Shown here piece after piece: positions 27,232-35,904 of a DNA stretch of 64,000 nucleotides. Position 1 is the stretch's first letter, and every line of letters begins with the position of its first letter. Position numbers and translations under genes: made by a program. The notes under the pieces were generated by a model, which did not search any database, was not told the origin of the DNA, and was given only the letters and a program-made list of their open reading frames with translations. Where the stretch lies: NCBI RefSeq assembly GCF_002082015.1, contig NZ_CP015109.1, forward strand, positions 1,448,001 through 1,512,000, read 5' to 3'. Origin of the DNA: Sporosarcina ureae. GTDB taxonomy: Bacteria > Bacillota > Bacilli > Bacillales_A > Planococcaceae.

Positions 27232-28362
27232 TCATTTTACCGCTACGAGATTCAATAGCATTTCCGCAGACACATACTCCATATCAAAAGCATCTGCTAC
27301 AGCTTTATACGTGATATGCCCATCTAATGTATTGATTCCTTTTTGAAGAGAAGGGTTCTCTAAGCATGCACATCTAAATCCTTTATTTGCAATTTGGAGT
27401 GCATACGGAACAGTTACATTCGTTAATGCCGTCGTTGATGTTTGTGGAACTGCACCTGGCATGTTTGCTACCGCATAGTGAACTACGTCATGTTTGACGT
27501 AAATCGGATCATCGTGCGTCGTGACTTGATTAGAAGTTGCAAAAATTCCGCCTTGGTCGATTGCGATATCGACTAGAACTGACCCAGGCCTCATAGATTT
27601 AACCACATCTTCTGATACAAGCTTCGGTGCTCTGGTCCCTGGAATTAACACAGCACCCACAACTAAATCCGCATTTTTTACAGACTCTGCAATGTTTAAG
27701 GGGTTGGAAACAAGTGTCTGAACGTCATTTCCGAAAATATCATCTAATTGACGCAGTCGCTCTACTGACAAGTCAAGAACTGTTACCCTCGCACCCATAC
27801 CCACTGCAATTCGGGCAGCATTAGTTCCAGCTTGCCCACCGCCTATGATGGTTACACTTCCGCGTGATACGCCAGGTACACCGCTCAATAACATCCCTTT
27901 ACCTCCATTGGTTTGTTGAAGATACTGGGCACCGATCAATGTCGCCATGCGTCCTGCAACCTCACTCATTGGCGCCAATAGAGGTAACGTGTTGTTAGGA
28001 AGTTGAACTGTTTCGTAAGCGATTGCAATTACTTTTTTATTTAGCAGCTCTTTCGTTAGTTCTGAATCCGATGCGAGATGCAAATAGGTGAATAAAATAA
28101 GTCCTTCCCGGAAATAGCCATACTCAGCTGGTATCGGCTCTTTTACCTTCATCACCATATCTACTTTCCAGGCTTCTTCTGCAGTTGCTACGATCTTGGC
28201 ACCTACATTGATATACTCTTCATCTGTAAAGCTTGAACCTGCTCCCGCCCCAGTTTCGATAACTACTTCATGGCCCGATGAGCATAAGTTAAACACTCCC
28301 GCAGGTGTCATAGCGACACGGTTTTCATTATTTTTAATTTCTTTCGGTACACCAACTAGCAT
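27232..28362 (-). CDS. ald: Alanine dehydrogenase
   Basis: A 376-residue enzyme, normal Ald length. [20 protein letters not shown] is the family N-terminus. Lys75 in MVMKVKEP and His96 in TYLHLA are the catalytic pair, and the NAD site is [15 protein letters not shown]. It oxidises alanine to pyruvate and ammonia. The upstream neighbour is a class III aminotransferase of the type that often uses pyruvate as amino acceptor; Ald would then regenerate pyruvate. The start follows AAAGGGGGAAAAC. Confidence 0.95.
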   Translation of the reverse strand: MLVGVPKEIKNNENRVAMTPAGVFNLCSSGHEVVIETGAGAGSSFTDEEYINVGAKIVATAEEAWKVDMVMKVKEPIPAEYGYFREGLILFTYLHLASDSELTKELLNKKVIAIAYETVQLPNNTLPLLAPMSEVAGRMATLIGAQYLQQTNGGKGMLLSGVPGVSRGSVTIIGGGQAGTNAARIAVGMGARVTVLDLSVERLRQLDDIFGNDVQTLVSNPLNIAESVKNADLVVGAVLIPGTRAPKLVSEDVVKSMRPGSVLVDIAIDQGGIFATSNQVTTHDDPIYVKHDVVHYAVANMPGAVPQTSTTALTNVTVPYALQIANKGFRCACLENPSLQKGINTLDGHITYKAVADAFDMEYVSAEMLLNLVAVK

Positions 28363-28496
28363 GTTGTTTTCCCCCTTTAGAAAAGTAGTATCTGTTCTAC
28401 AGTTTTTGATTGATTGTGTGTGCGGTAACTATGCGGCTGGGCCATAAGCAATTTCTGCCCGGCCCACCACAGACACCACATGCAAACTTGAATAGT

Positions 28497-29837
28497 TTAC
28501 TTGAGGCCTTTCTTTTTCACTTCTGTGAGTGATTTATCAATAATTGAAATGATGGTTTCCACTTCTTCTTTATTGATACAGAACGGAGGAGCAAATGCCA
28601 ACGTATCCTGACCTTCATAAACAATACTTCTTGCCAACAGACCGTGGTTCAATGCTTCCTCCACTACTTTTACAGACACCGGATCAGCGAAGCGTGTATT
28701 AGTTTCTTTATCCTTCAATATTTCAACTGCTCCCAGCAATCCAATTCCTCTAATATTGCCAATTTCCTCATGACGCTGTGCCAACCATTTAAATCCGTTT
28801 TGTAATTCGGCACCCATATTTCGTACATTTTCTATCATATTTTCTTCTTCAATAATTTCCAGATTCTTTAATGCGACAGCGCAGCACATTGGATGACCGC
28901 TATATGTGTATCCGTGCATATAAACACCATCTGTTAATTCAATTAATTCATTTTTGATTTTTTCTGAGATGACCATTCCGCCTATCGGAGCGTAACCACT
29001 TGAAATTCCTTTCGCGATCACCATCATATCCGGAACAGCTCCGAAATTCTCTATCCCAAAATTAGTACCCGTTCTTCCGAACCCTGTGATCACTTCATCG
29101 GCAATGAATAGAATTTCATTTTGATTACATATTTCTCGAACTTCCTTGAAGTAATTTTCCGGTGGTAAATTGACTCCTCCAGAACCTTGAATTGGCTCTG
29201 AGATAAAGGCCGCAATGGTTTCAGCTCCTTCACGTGCAATCATTTCCTTCAGCGCTTGAATTGATGAATCCACATAATAGAAATCCGGTGCTAATGAAGG
29301 GAAGTTTCTGAAACCAGGTAAGCCTGTTGCACTCGATGCCCCGACAGATACACCATGATACGATTTATTACGGGAAATAATCTTTTTCTTATCAGTCTTC
29401 CCTTTTAGTCTCCAATACTGTCTAGAAGTTTTAAATGCTGTATCATTCGCATCAGAGCCTCCGGATGTAAAGAAAGTCATCGTTAAATCTCCGGGAGTCA
29501 TTTGCGCCACCTTTTCTGCCAACATAATTGCTGGTTCATGGCTGTTTGTGGAGAAGGTTGAACTAAATGCCAATTTTTTCATTTGATCCATTGCCGCTTG
29601 ACCAAGTTCTTCCCTACCATGACCGATATTGACATTCCATAATGAGGACAGTCCATCAATCACTTGTTTTCCTCTAATGTCTTTCAAATAAATCCCTTTA
29701 CCTTCTGTGAAAATAAAACCTGGGCCTTTTTCTTGTTGTTGCTTGAAAGAGCTCGTAGGATGCATAAAATGTTGCTTATCAATCGCTGCCAGTTCCTCAT
29801 ATCTCACTTGTGCGTTTTCCTTTGTTTTCATCGTCAT
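28497..29837 (-). CDS. Class III aminotransferase, probable diaminobutyrate transaminase (DoeD-like)
   Basis: A 446-residue omega-amino acid aminotransferase. It has LSSLWNVNIGHGREELGQAA, FTSGGSDANDTAFK, the PLP-stacking SYHGVSVG, FIADEVITGFGRTG and the PLP lysine in IAKGISSGYAPIGG (near residue 283). I chose ATG 29837 after GGAGGAGAAC. It is the last gene of the ectoine cluster, where the step needed is 2,4-diaminobutyrate to aspartate semialdehyde (DoeD). Sequence alone cannot separate this from beta-alanine or taurine:pyruvate aminotransferases; context favours DoeD. Confidence 0.8.
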   Translation of the reverse strand: MTMKTKENAQVRYEELAAIDKQHFMHPTSSFKQQQEKGPGFIFTEGKGIYLKDIRGKQVIDGLSSLWNVNIGHGREELGQAAMDQMKKLAFSSTFSTNSHEPAIMLAEKVAQMTPGDLTMTFFTSGGSDANDTAFKTSRQYWRLKGKTDKKKIISRNKSYHGVSVGASSATGLPGFRNFPSLAPDFYYVDSSIQALKEMIAREGAETIAAFISEPIQGSGGVNLPPENYFKEVREICNQNEILFIADEVITGFGRTGTNFGIENFGAVPDMMVIAKGISSGYAPIGGMVISEKIKNELIELTDGVYMHGYTYSGHPMCCAVALKNLEIIEEENMIENVRNMGAELQNGFKWLAQRHEEIGNIRGIGLLGAVEILKDKETNTRFADPVSVKVVEEALNHGLLARSIVYEGQDTLAFAPPFCINKEEVETIISIIDKSLTEVKKKGLK

Positions 29838-29915
29838 ATTGTTCTCCTCCATATAATTAATATTTTTATTTGATCAATACTTATTGCTGTAAATCCAACA
29901 TGCTTATGACAACAT

Positions 29916-31550
29916 TTATATGTTTTCTTTCAAGGCGTCTCGAAATACCGGATTACTATTCTGCGAAGCAGATTGATGTGTCACCAATCGATCCGATGCC
30001 ACTTCTTCATAGACTTCTTCATAAACTTCTTCATGCTCTTCTGATTCAATTTCAACTAACTCCCCCTTCCTCAAAGACTTCATTAAAGAGAAGCCCATTA
30101 GGAATAAGATAAACGTTAGCGGAAGCGCTGCAACCAATGAAGCCGTTTGAAGCCCTTGCAGTCCGCTGCTGATAATCAGAACTGCAACGATGGCCGACAT
30201 TAACACTCCCCAAATTGCTTTCACCGTGTTACTAGGATTTTGGTTTCCATTCGTCGTCATCATTCCTAGTACAAAGGTAGCGGAGTCGGCTGATGTCACC
30301 AGGAATGTGACAATTAGTAAAATAAAGACAACTGACAGCAAGGTACTCATAGGGAAGTTTTCAAAAGTAGCGAACAGTGCGCTTGTTACGTCATTTTGTA
30401 CAGCTCCTGCAATGTTCGTATTTTGGAATAAATCCATATAAATTGCTGTTCCTCCAAATACAGCGATCCACACAGTGGCAATGAAAGGAGGTACGATCAA
30501 TACACCGAAAACAAACTCACGAATAGTCCTGCCTCTTGAAATTCGTGCAATGAATGCACCTACAAATGGTGACCATGCAATCACCCATGCCCAATAGTTA
30601 ACTGTCCATCCCTTCGACCAAGTATTGCCGTCATAAGGTGAAAGACCAAGACTCATACCAAAGAAATTCTGAATGTAATCCCCAATACCCAAGGCAAAGA
30701 CTTCCAATATGAACTTAGTAGGGCCTAAAAATAAGATAACTGCTATCAAACCTAGTGCCAGAACTAAATTTAATATACTAAGGAACTTAATTCCCTTATC
30801 CAGTCCAGTCAATGCGGAAGTTAAATATAATAGCAACAAGCCTCCCGTAATGAGTAATAAGAACGTAGTATTTTGTGGTATATCAAATACATAATTTAAG
30901 CCACCGTTGATTTGTAATATTCCCATGCCTACTGATGTTGCAACACCGAGCACAGTGGCAATGACGGCTAAAATATTGATACCGCTTCTTAATGGCTTCT
31001 TGCCACTCTTGCCAATGACAGGATTCAACGTGTCACTGATCATTCCGCCACTATTTTTCCGATACTGGAAATACGCCAACGTCAAGCCTACAATCGTGAA
31101 CACCGACCATTGATGAATGCCCCAATTAAAGAAAGAATATTGCATGGCCTGCCTTCCAGCTTCCGGGGACAATCCTTCCATACCACTTGGCGTATTCGTA
31201 AAATGGCTCATCGGCTCTGCAATCCCCCAAAATACTAAGCCTGCTCCAAATCCTGTACTGAATAACATACCAATCCAGGTAAAGTAGGAATATTTCGGTT
31301 TTTCATGATCCCCGCCCAATCTGATCCGACCGTACTTACTCACAGCCAGCCCGGCACAGAATAATACAATCGCCAAAACAGAAAGTAAGTAAAACCATCC
31401 AAATGCATCCGATGTAAAGTTGTACGCCAGATCTGCCCATTTGGACATCCCTGCAGAATCTACTGTTCCCCAAATGACCAGTAATGCAATCACTACCGCT
31501 GATATCCAAAAGACACTGTTCATGTATATCGCATTGCTTTTAGGTTTCAT
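29916..31550 (-). CDS. BCCT transporter, probable ectoine/compatible solute uptake
   Basis: A 544-residue carrier with 12 hydrophobic segments and the BCCT signature NYWAWVIAWSPFVGAFIARI-SRGRTIREF. BCCT carriers of Bacillales include the ectoine transporter EctT. Placed between the aldehyde dehydrogenase and aminotransferase genes of an ectoine-degradation cluster, its substrate is likely ectoine or hydroxyectoine. The C-terminal tail of about 55 residues is strongly acidic with the repeat HEEVYEEVYEEVA, possibly an osmosensing or regulatory tail. It is clearly different from the BCCT gene at 22279. Confidence 0.9.
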   Translation of the reverse strand: MKPKSNAIYMNSVFWISAVVIALLVIWGTVDSAGMSKWADLAYNFTSDAFGWFYLLSVLAIVLFCAGLAVSKYGRIRLGGDHEKPKYSYFTWIGMLFSTGFGAGLVFWGIAEPMSHFTNTPSGMEGLSPEAGRQAMQYSFFNWGIHQWSVFTIVGLTLAYFQYRKNSGGMISDTLNPVIGKSGKKPLRSGINILAVIATVLGVATSVGMGILQINGGLNYVFDIPQNTTFLLLITGGLLLLYLTSALTGLDKGIKFLSILNLVLALGLIAVILFLGPTKFILEVFALGIGDYIQNFFGMSLGLSPYDGNTWSKGWTVNYWAWVIAWSPFVGAFIARISRGRTIREFVFGVLIVPPFIATVWIAVFGGTAIYMDLFQNTNIAGAVQNDVTSALFATFENFPMSTLLSVVFILLIVTFLVTSADSATFVLGMMTTNGNQNPSNTVKAIWGVLMSAIVAVLIISSGLQGLQTASLVAALPLTFILFLMGFSLMKSLRKGELVEIESEEHEEVYEEVYEEVASDRLVTHQSASQNSNPVFRDALKENI

Positions 31551-31608
31551 ATAGTTGCTCCTTTTTTAGTTTCTATACTGGTATAAAGGCAACATACTCA
31601 CTCAACTA

Positions 31609-33066
31609 TTAAGTCGACCGCTTGTGCGATAACTTAAAACTAACCACTCTGGGTTCTGTCATTTCTTGTATAGTAAATTTCACTCCTTCTCTTCCTAGTC
31701 CAGAACCTTTCACTCCTCCGAATGGCATTCCGTCTATACGATAGTCACTGCTGTCATTTATCATAATTCCGCCCACATCCATCTTCCCGATTGCTTGAAA
31801 CGCTTGATCGATATCTTTCGTGAAAACCCCTGCCTGCAATCCGAAATTCACATCATTTGATTTCTCAATTGCCATTTCTAGATCTAGAACCGGAAACAGT
31901 AATACGACAGGACCAAATACTTCTTGTTTGGCAATCGTACAATTCGGTGGAACGTCTGTTAAAACTGTTGGAGAATAGAATGCACCATTGCGCTTCCCGC
32001 CAACTAACAATTTCGCTCCCATGTCGATTGCTTCATCTACCCAGCTCTCTACCCTGATTGCTTCGGACTCATTAATCATAGGACCCATATCTGTTGTATC
32101 TAGCATCTTATCTCCAACCTTATATTGACGTGTCCGTTCAACGAAAAGAGAACTAAAAGTTTCATAGATCGCTTCCTCAATATAGATCCGCTGCACGCCC
32201 AAACAATTTTGTCCCACCGCATAAAACGCACCTGACACTGAAGACTCGACGGCTGTTGGGATGTCTGCATCACGTAACACGATGACAGGTGAATTGGAGC
32301 CGAGTTCCATACTGAGCTTTTTTAAACCGGCCTTTCTGGCAATCCTCTCTCCCGTTTCCAGACCTCCAGTAAATGACACCATTCGAATATCGGGATGTGT
32401 TACTAATAGATCACCGATTACGCTACCTTTTCCTGTGATGACTGAAAGTATCTTAGAAGGCAGGCCTGCATGTTCAAATGCTTCAGCTAGCAATAATGCG
32501 CTGATTGGTGTAACCGTCGCTGGTTTCACAATGATGGCATTTCCTGAAGCAATGGCCGGCCCCACTTTATGAGCAACTAGATTCAATGGATCGTTAAAAG
32601 GTGTGATTGCTGCAATTATGCCGATTGGAAAACGATAGTAGTAACCAACGCGATCTTCACTTCCTTCTGATTGGTCAAAGGAGATGGTCTCGCCATTAAT
32701 ACGCCTCGCTTCTTCAGCACTTAATCTAAGCGTTTGGATACAACGCTTAACTTCCGCTGATGCCTCGCGAATTGTTTTGCTTCCTTCCAATGCAATGACA
32801 GCCGCATATTCCTCTTTATTTTTTTCGATATACATTGCTGCTTTACTTAACACGCTGATTCTTTGATGAACAGGCATCGCGGCAGCAGTTTTCGCGCCTT
32901 CTTTCGCTTCCCCAATAGCAAAAAGTAAGTCTTCTTTTGAAGCCGAGGGAACAGTACTAACAAATGAGTTGTCTTGTGGATTCAGAACTTCTATCACTTC
33001 TTCTTTCTTAACCCATTTTCCAGCTATAAACATTGGTTTTCCAGGCATTGTTGTTTTCATTGTCAT
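31609..33066 (-). CDS. doeC: NAD-dependent aldehyde dehydrogenase, DoeC-like
   Basis: A 485-residue aldehyde dehydrogenase. The NAD-binding FTGGLETGE, the general base Glu in MELGSNSP and the catalytic Cys in GQNCLGVQRIYI (near residue 283) are present. The GQNCLGVQR form is typical of the DoeC/aspartate-semialdehyde branch. In ectoine degradation DoeC oxidises aspartate semialdehyde to aspartate. The start at 33066 follows GGAGGTATAAC, and the gene is 21 bases downstream of the M20 gene. Assignment rests on both sequence and context. Confidence 0.83.
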   Translation of the reverse strand: MTMKTTMPGKPMFIAGKWVKKEEVIEVLNPQDNSFVSTVPSASKEDLLFAIGEAKEGAKTAAAMPVHQRISVLSKAAMYIEKNKEEYAAVIALEGSKTIREASAEVKRCIQTLRLSAEEARRINGETISFDQSEGSEDRVGYYYRFPIGIIAAITPFNDPLNLVAHKVGPAIASGNAIIVKPATVTPISALLLAEAFEHAGLPSKILSVITGKGSVIGDLLVTHPDIRMVSFTGGLETGERIARKAGLKKLSMELGSNSPVIVLRDADIPTAVESSVSGAFYAVGQNCLGVQRIYIEEAIYETFSSLFVERTRQYKVGDKMLDTTDMGPMINESEAIRVESWVDEAIDMGAKLLVGGKRNGAFYSPTVLTDVPPNCTIAKQEVFGPVVLLFPVLDLEMAIEKSNDVNFGLQAGVFTKDIDQAFQAIGKMDVGGIMINDSSDYRIDGMPFGGVKGSGLGREGVKFTIQEMTEPRVVSFKLSHKRST

Positions 33067-33087
33067 TATGTTATACCTCCAAAATGA

Positions 33088-34296
33088 TTATATTTCACCG
33101 TCTTCCACTTTCAGCAATTTGATAGCGGACTCCACCAAGATATTCACGCCTACTGACATGCAACGTTCATCGATATCAAATATATTCGTGTGCAAATCTC
33201 GGCTGATCCCATCTGGCAATGCGCATCCAAGGAAAAACATTGAGCCAGGGACTTTCTGTGTCATATAGCCAAAGTCTTCACCACCAAGGCCAAATCTTTC
33301 TTCTTCAATTTGAATAGTCGGGTATAAATCTTTTGCGGTTTGCTTAATAAGAGTATTGACGGTGCGATTATTATTTAATGCCGGCTCACCGCGATCTACT
33401 TCGAATGAATACGAACCGCCAAATGCTTCAGCCAGTTTAAATGTTTTTTCAATTTCCTCACTTAATTTATATCTGGCCTCTTTTGAATATGTCCGCATAG
33501 TTCCAGTTACAGCAATCTCCTGCGGGATTACATTACTGGCCGCCCCTGTGTGGATTTCACCGATGCTGGCGACAACTGTTTCCAAGGGAGAAATCGTTCG
33601 GGAACTAACTCCATAAAAGGCTGGCAAAATAGCACCAAGCATCCAAACAGGATCCGTTCCCATATGTGGATACCCACCATGACCACCAGTGCCTCTAATC
33701 TTTGCGCGGAAAACATCTACATTCGCCATACTGTAGCCATCATTCACTTGGATTGTGCCTGTAGGATGCCATGGACAGACATGAAGCGCAATGACAGATT
33801 CAACATCTTCTAAAACGCCTTCTTCAATCATTCTCGGTGCACCTGATAAACCTTCTTCATCAGTAGCTTCTTCGGCAGGCTGAAAGATCAATTTTACAGT
33901 TCCTTGAAACAAACCTTCCGAGCATTTCGCTGCCAGAACTTGCGCTACGCCAAGCAAAATCGCAGTGTGAGCATCATGCCCGCAAGCATGCATTACACCA
34001 TGATGCTCAGATTGAAAGTCATGCCCCGTTTTTTCTTCTATTGGCAACGCATCCATATCTGCACGAATCGCAACTGTCCGTCCTTCTCCAGTTGAGATCG
34101 TCGCTACGACGCCTGTCTTCCCGACGTTAGTCTGAACAGTAATCCCTTCGATTGCTCTTAACGACTCTGCGACAAAGTGTGCTGTTTTATATTCATCGAA
34201 ACTGAGTTCTGGATACTTATGAATATGCCGCCGCCATTTGATCAACTGTTGTTCCAAGCTTGTAGTAACTGATAGATTTTCTATTTCTACTGGCAT
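33088..34296 (-). CDS. M20-family amidohydrolase, candidate N-acetyl-diaminobutyrate deacetylase
   Basis: A 402-residue M20D metallohydrolase. Metal and catalytic residues are seen in RADMDALPIEEKTG, MHACGHDAHTAILLG, FQPAEEA and the dimerisation-domain His in GTGGHGGYPH. Such enzymes remove acyl groups from N-acyl amino acids. In known ectoine degraders the acetyl group of N-acetyl-diaminobutyrate is removed by DoeB, of the AstE/aspartoacylase fold; no such gene is here, so this enzyme may replace it. I chose ATG 34296 after AGGGGGATTTA. Function is inferred from context. Confidence 0.85.
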   Translation of the reverse strand: MPVEIENLSVTTSLEQQLIKWRRHIHKYPELSFDEYKTAHFVAESLRAIEGITVQTNVGKTGVVATISTGEGRTVAIRADMDALPIEEKTGHDFQSEHHGVMHACGHDAHTAILLGVAQVLAAKCSEGLFQGTVKLIFQPAEEATDEEGLSGAPRMIEEGVLEDVESVIALHVCPWHPTGTIQVNDGYSMANVDVFRAKIRGTGGHGGYPHMGTDPVWMLGAILPAFYGVSSRTISPLETVVASIGEIHTGAASNVIPQEIAVTGTMRTYSKEARYKLSEEIEKTFKLAEAFGGSYSFEVDRGEPALNNNRTVNTLIKQTAKDLYPTIQIEEERFGLGGEDFGYMTQKVPGSMFFLGCALPDGISRDLHTNIFDIDERCMSVGVNILVESAIKLLKVEDGEI

Positions 34297-34379
34297 ATTA
34301 AATCCCCCTAAACCGAATGATTTACTATTAGAAAACATCCATTCATTTTACTTAAAGAAAATTACTTTTCATCACCTTT

Positions 34380-34393
34380 TGATAGCGCTTTCA
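34380..34393. promoter_or_regulatory. Candidate cre box before the M20 gene
   Basis: TGATAGCGCTTTCA has one mismatch to the cre consensus. It lies in the gap between doeA and the M20 gene. The 16 bases GCGCTTTCAAATAATA that include it recur exactly at 55584-55599. Confidence 0.5.
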
Positions 34394-34472
34394 AATAATA
34401 GTTTTAATAAAATCGTACAAACAAGCAGATAACTCATTTTTACCAACTCAAAAGGTCACTCTATTCTTAATT

Positions 34473-35663
34473 TTAGATGACTATTTGCAAATGATCTTTT
34501 ATAATTAAGTTTCTATTAAAATCCGTTAACACTTCACAGCCTGTTTCTGTTACTCTGATAGATTCGCTAATCTCCACTCCATAATCTTCAAACCACAGTC
34601 CAGGAATTAGATGGAAGGTCATATTCGGCTGTAATACCGTTAAATCACCTTTACGGATACTTGCCGTATGCTCGCCCCAATCTGGCGGATAATTCAATCC
34701 TACGGAGTAGCCAATCCTAGAATCCTTACTAATGTTATACTTTGAGATGACAGAATTCCAAGCGCGTTCAACTTCTTCACAAGTTGCGCCAGGTTTAACT
34801 GCGTCTAGCGCAGCGTTCATACCCTCTAACATTACTTTAGATGTATCCAATGCCTGCTCAGTCGGCTCTCCAATACAAACCGTTCTCGCAAGTGGCGAAT
34901 GATAACGTTGATGACAACCTGCTAATTCAATGATTACCATCTCGTTGTGAGCATATTTTCTATCTGTCCATGTTAGATGAGGAGCTGCCGTATTCTTTCC
35001 CGCCGGTAACAAAGGGACAATTGATGGATAATCTCCCCCGTATTCTGTTGTCCCGCTAATCAAATCCTTATATATATTTGCTGCCACGTCACATTCCCTG
35101 ACACCTTCCTGAATGGATTGAACTGCTGCATTCATACCAAGACCAGCAATTTTAGCAGCCCTTCTCATATATTCAATTTCCTTTTCCGATTTTATAATAC
35201 GGACATGATTCACGAGAAGGGTTACGTCTAAGAATTGGACGTTGGGCAAATTTTGCTTGAGTTTTTCATAAGCTAGCGCTGAAAAATAAAACGAACCCAT
35301 TTCTACTCCCATTCTTCTATTTGATTGACCAATTTGTTTTAAGATCTTTGCTATGAAATCCATAGGATGTTTAGAATCGGAGTGCACGTGATCTTCAGGA
35401 TAAGAAATGATATTATCTTTATATAGCCATGTTGTAGCTTCTGCAGCTTTTGCATCCATTTTTCTTCCGATCCAAATCGGTTGTTCTTCATCAATAATGA
35501 CGATTAACATTTGATCGACATAGAAGGACCAGCCATCATAGCCAGAAATATAATTCATATTTGCAGGATTCGTAATTAATAGTACTTCAATACCTTGTTC
35601 CAGCATTCTAGTCTTCGTCCGCTCCAACCGATCCTTATATTCTTTCAAACTAAATGGCAACAT
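34473..35663 (-). CDS. doeA: Ectoine hydrolase DoeA/EutD-type, M24 fold
   Basis: A 396-residue protein of the M24 'pita-bread' fold. All five metal ligands of true M24 peptidases are replaced: the DxG...SD region reads ELAG...SPLART, the His motif reads RIGYSVGLNYPPDW, and the two Glu positions read HLIPGLW and EISES. This, and the GYSVGLNYPPDWGEHT plus GLWFEDYGVEISES blocks, fit the metal-free ectoine hydrolases DoeA/EutD, which open the ectoine ring to N-acetyl-diaminobutyrate. Creatinase is a related alternative. Start after AGGAGGAAATC; downstream genes supply the later steps. Confidence 0.82.
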   Translation of the reverse strand: MLPFSLKEYKDRLERTKTRMLEQGIEVLLITNPANMNYISGYDGWSFYVDQMLIVIIDEEQPIWIGRKMDAKAAEATTWLYKDNIISYPEDHVHSDSKHPMDFIAKILKQIGQSNRRMGVEMGSFYFSALAYEKLKQNLPNVQFLDVTLLVNHVRIIKSEKEIEYMRRAAKIAGLGMNAAVQSIQEGVRECDVAANIYKDLISGTTEYGGDYPSIVPLLPAGKNTAAPHLTWTDRKYAHNEMVIIELAGCHQRYHSPLARTVCIGEPTEQALDTSKVMLEGMNAALDAVKPGATCEEVERAWNSVISKYNISKDSRIGYSVGLNYPPDWGEHTASIRKGDLTVLQPNMTFHLIPGLWFEDYGVEISESIRVTETGCEVLTDFNRNLIIKDHLQIVI

Positions 35664-35808
35664 TTGATTTCCTCCTATTCAACTTCAGTAATATATTCTT
35701 GTGTACTTTAGATCACTTTTGGTTTTTAATATTGAATATTCATTGGTTGTTAGTATCTGTTGTTGACTTTTATTATAGATTCTTACTACTTGAAATTCAT
35801 CTTCACTT

Positions 35809-35836
35809 TTGTATGAACTTTCAGATAACTTTTCAT
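35809..35836. promoter_or_regulatory. Inverted repeat upstream of doeA, candidate operator
   Basis: GTATGAA (35809-35815) and TTCATAC (35830-35836) are inverted arms 14 bases apart, about 146 bases upstream of doeA. The adjacent PucR-type regulator is the obvious candidate ligand, but this is inference. A repeat with the same arms and spacing is at 55732-55759. Confidence 0.35.
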
Positions 35837-35854
35837 ACACTTTTAATAAACCAG

Positions 35855-35892
35855 AAAATAAAAAAGAATCGAAAATGAATTATTTTCGATTC
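35855..35892 (-). terminator. Terminator after the PucR-family regulator gene
   Basis: GAATCGAAAAT (35866-35876) pairs with ATTTTCGATTC (35882-35892); the minus strand continues TTTTTATTTTC. It starts 12 bases past the regulator stop. Confidence 0.88.
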
Positions 35893-35904
35893 CTTCCTAT
35901 TTCA

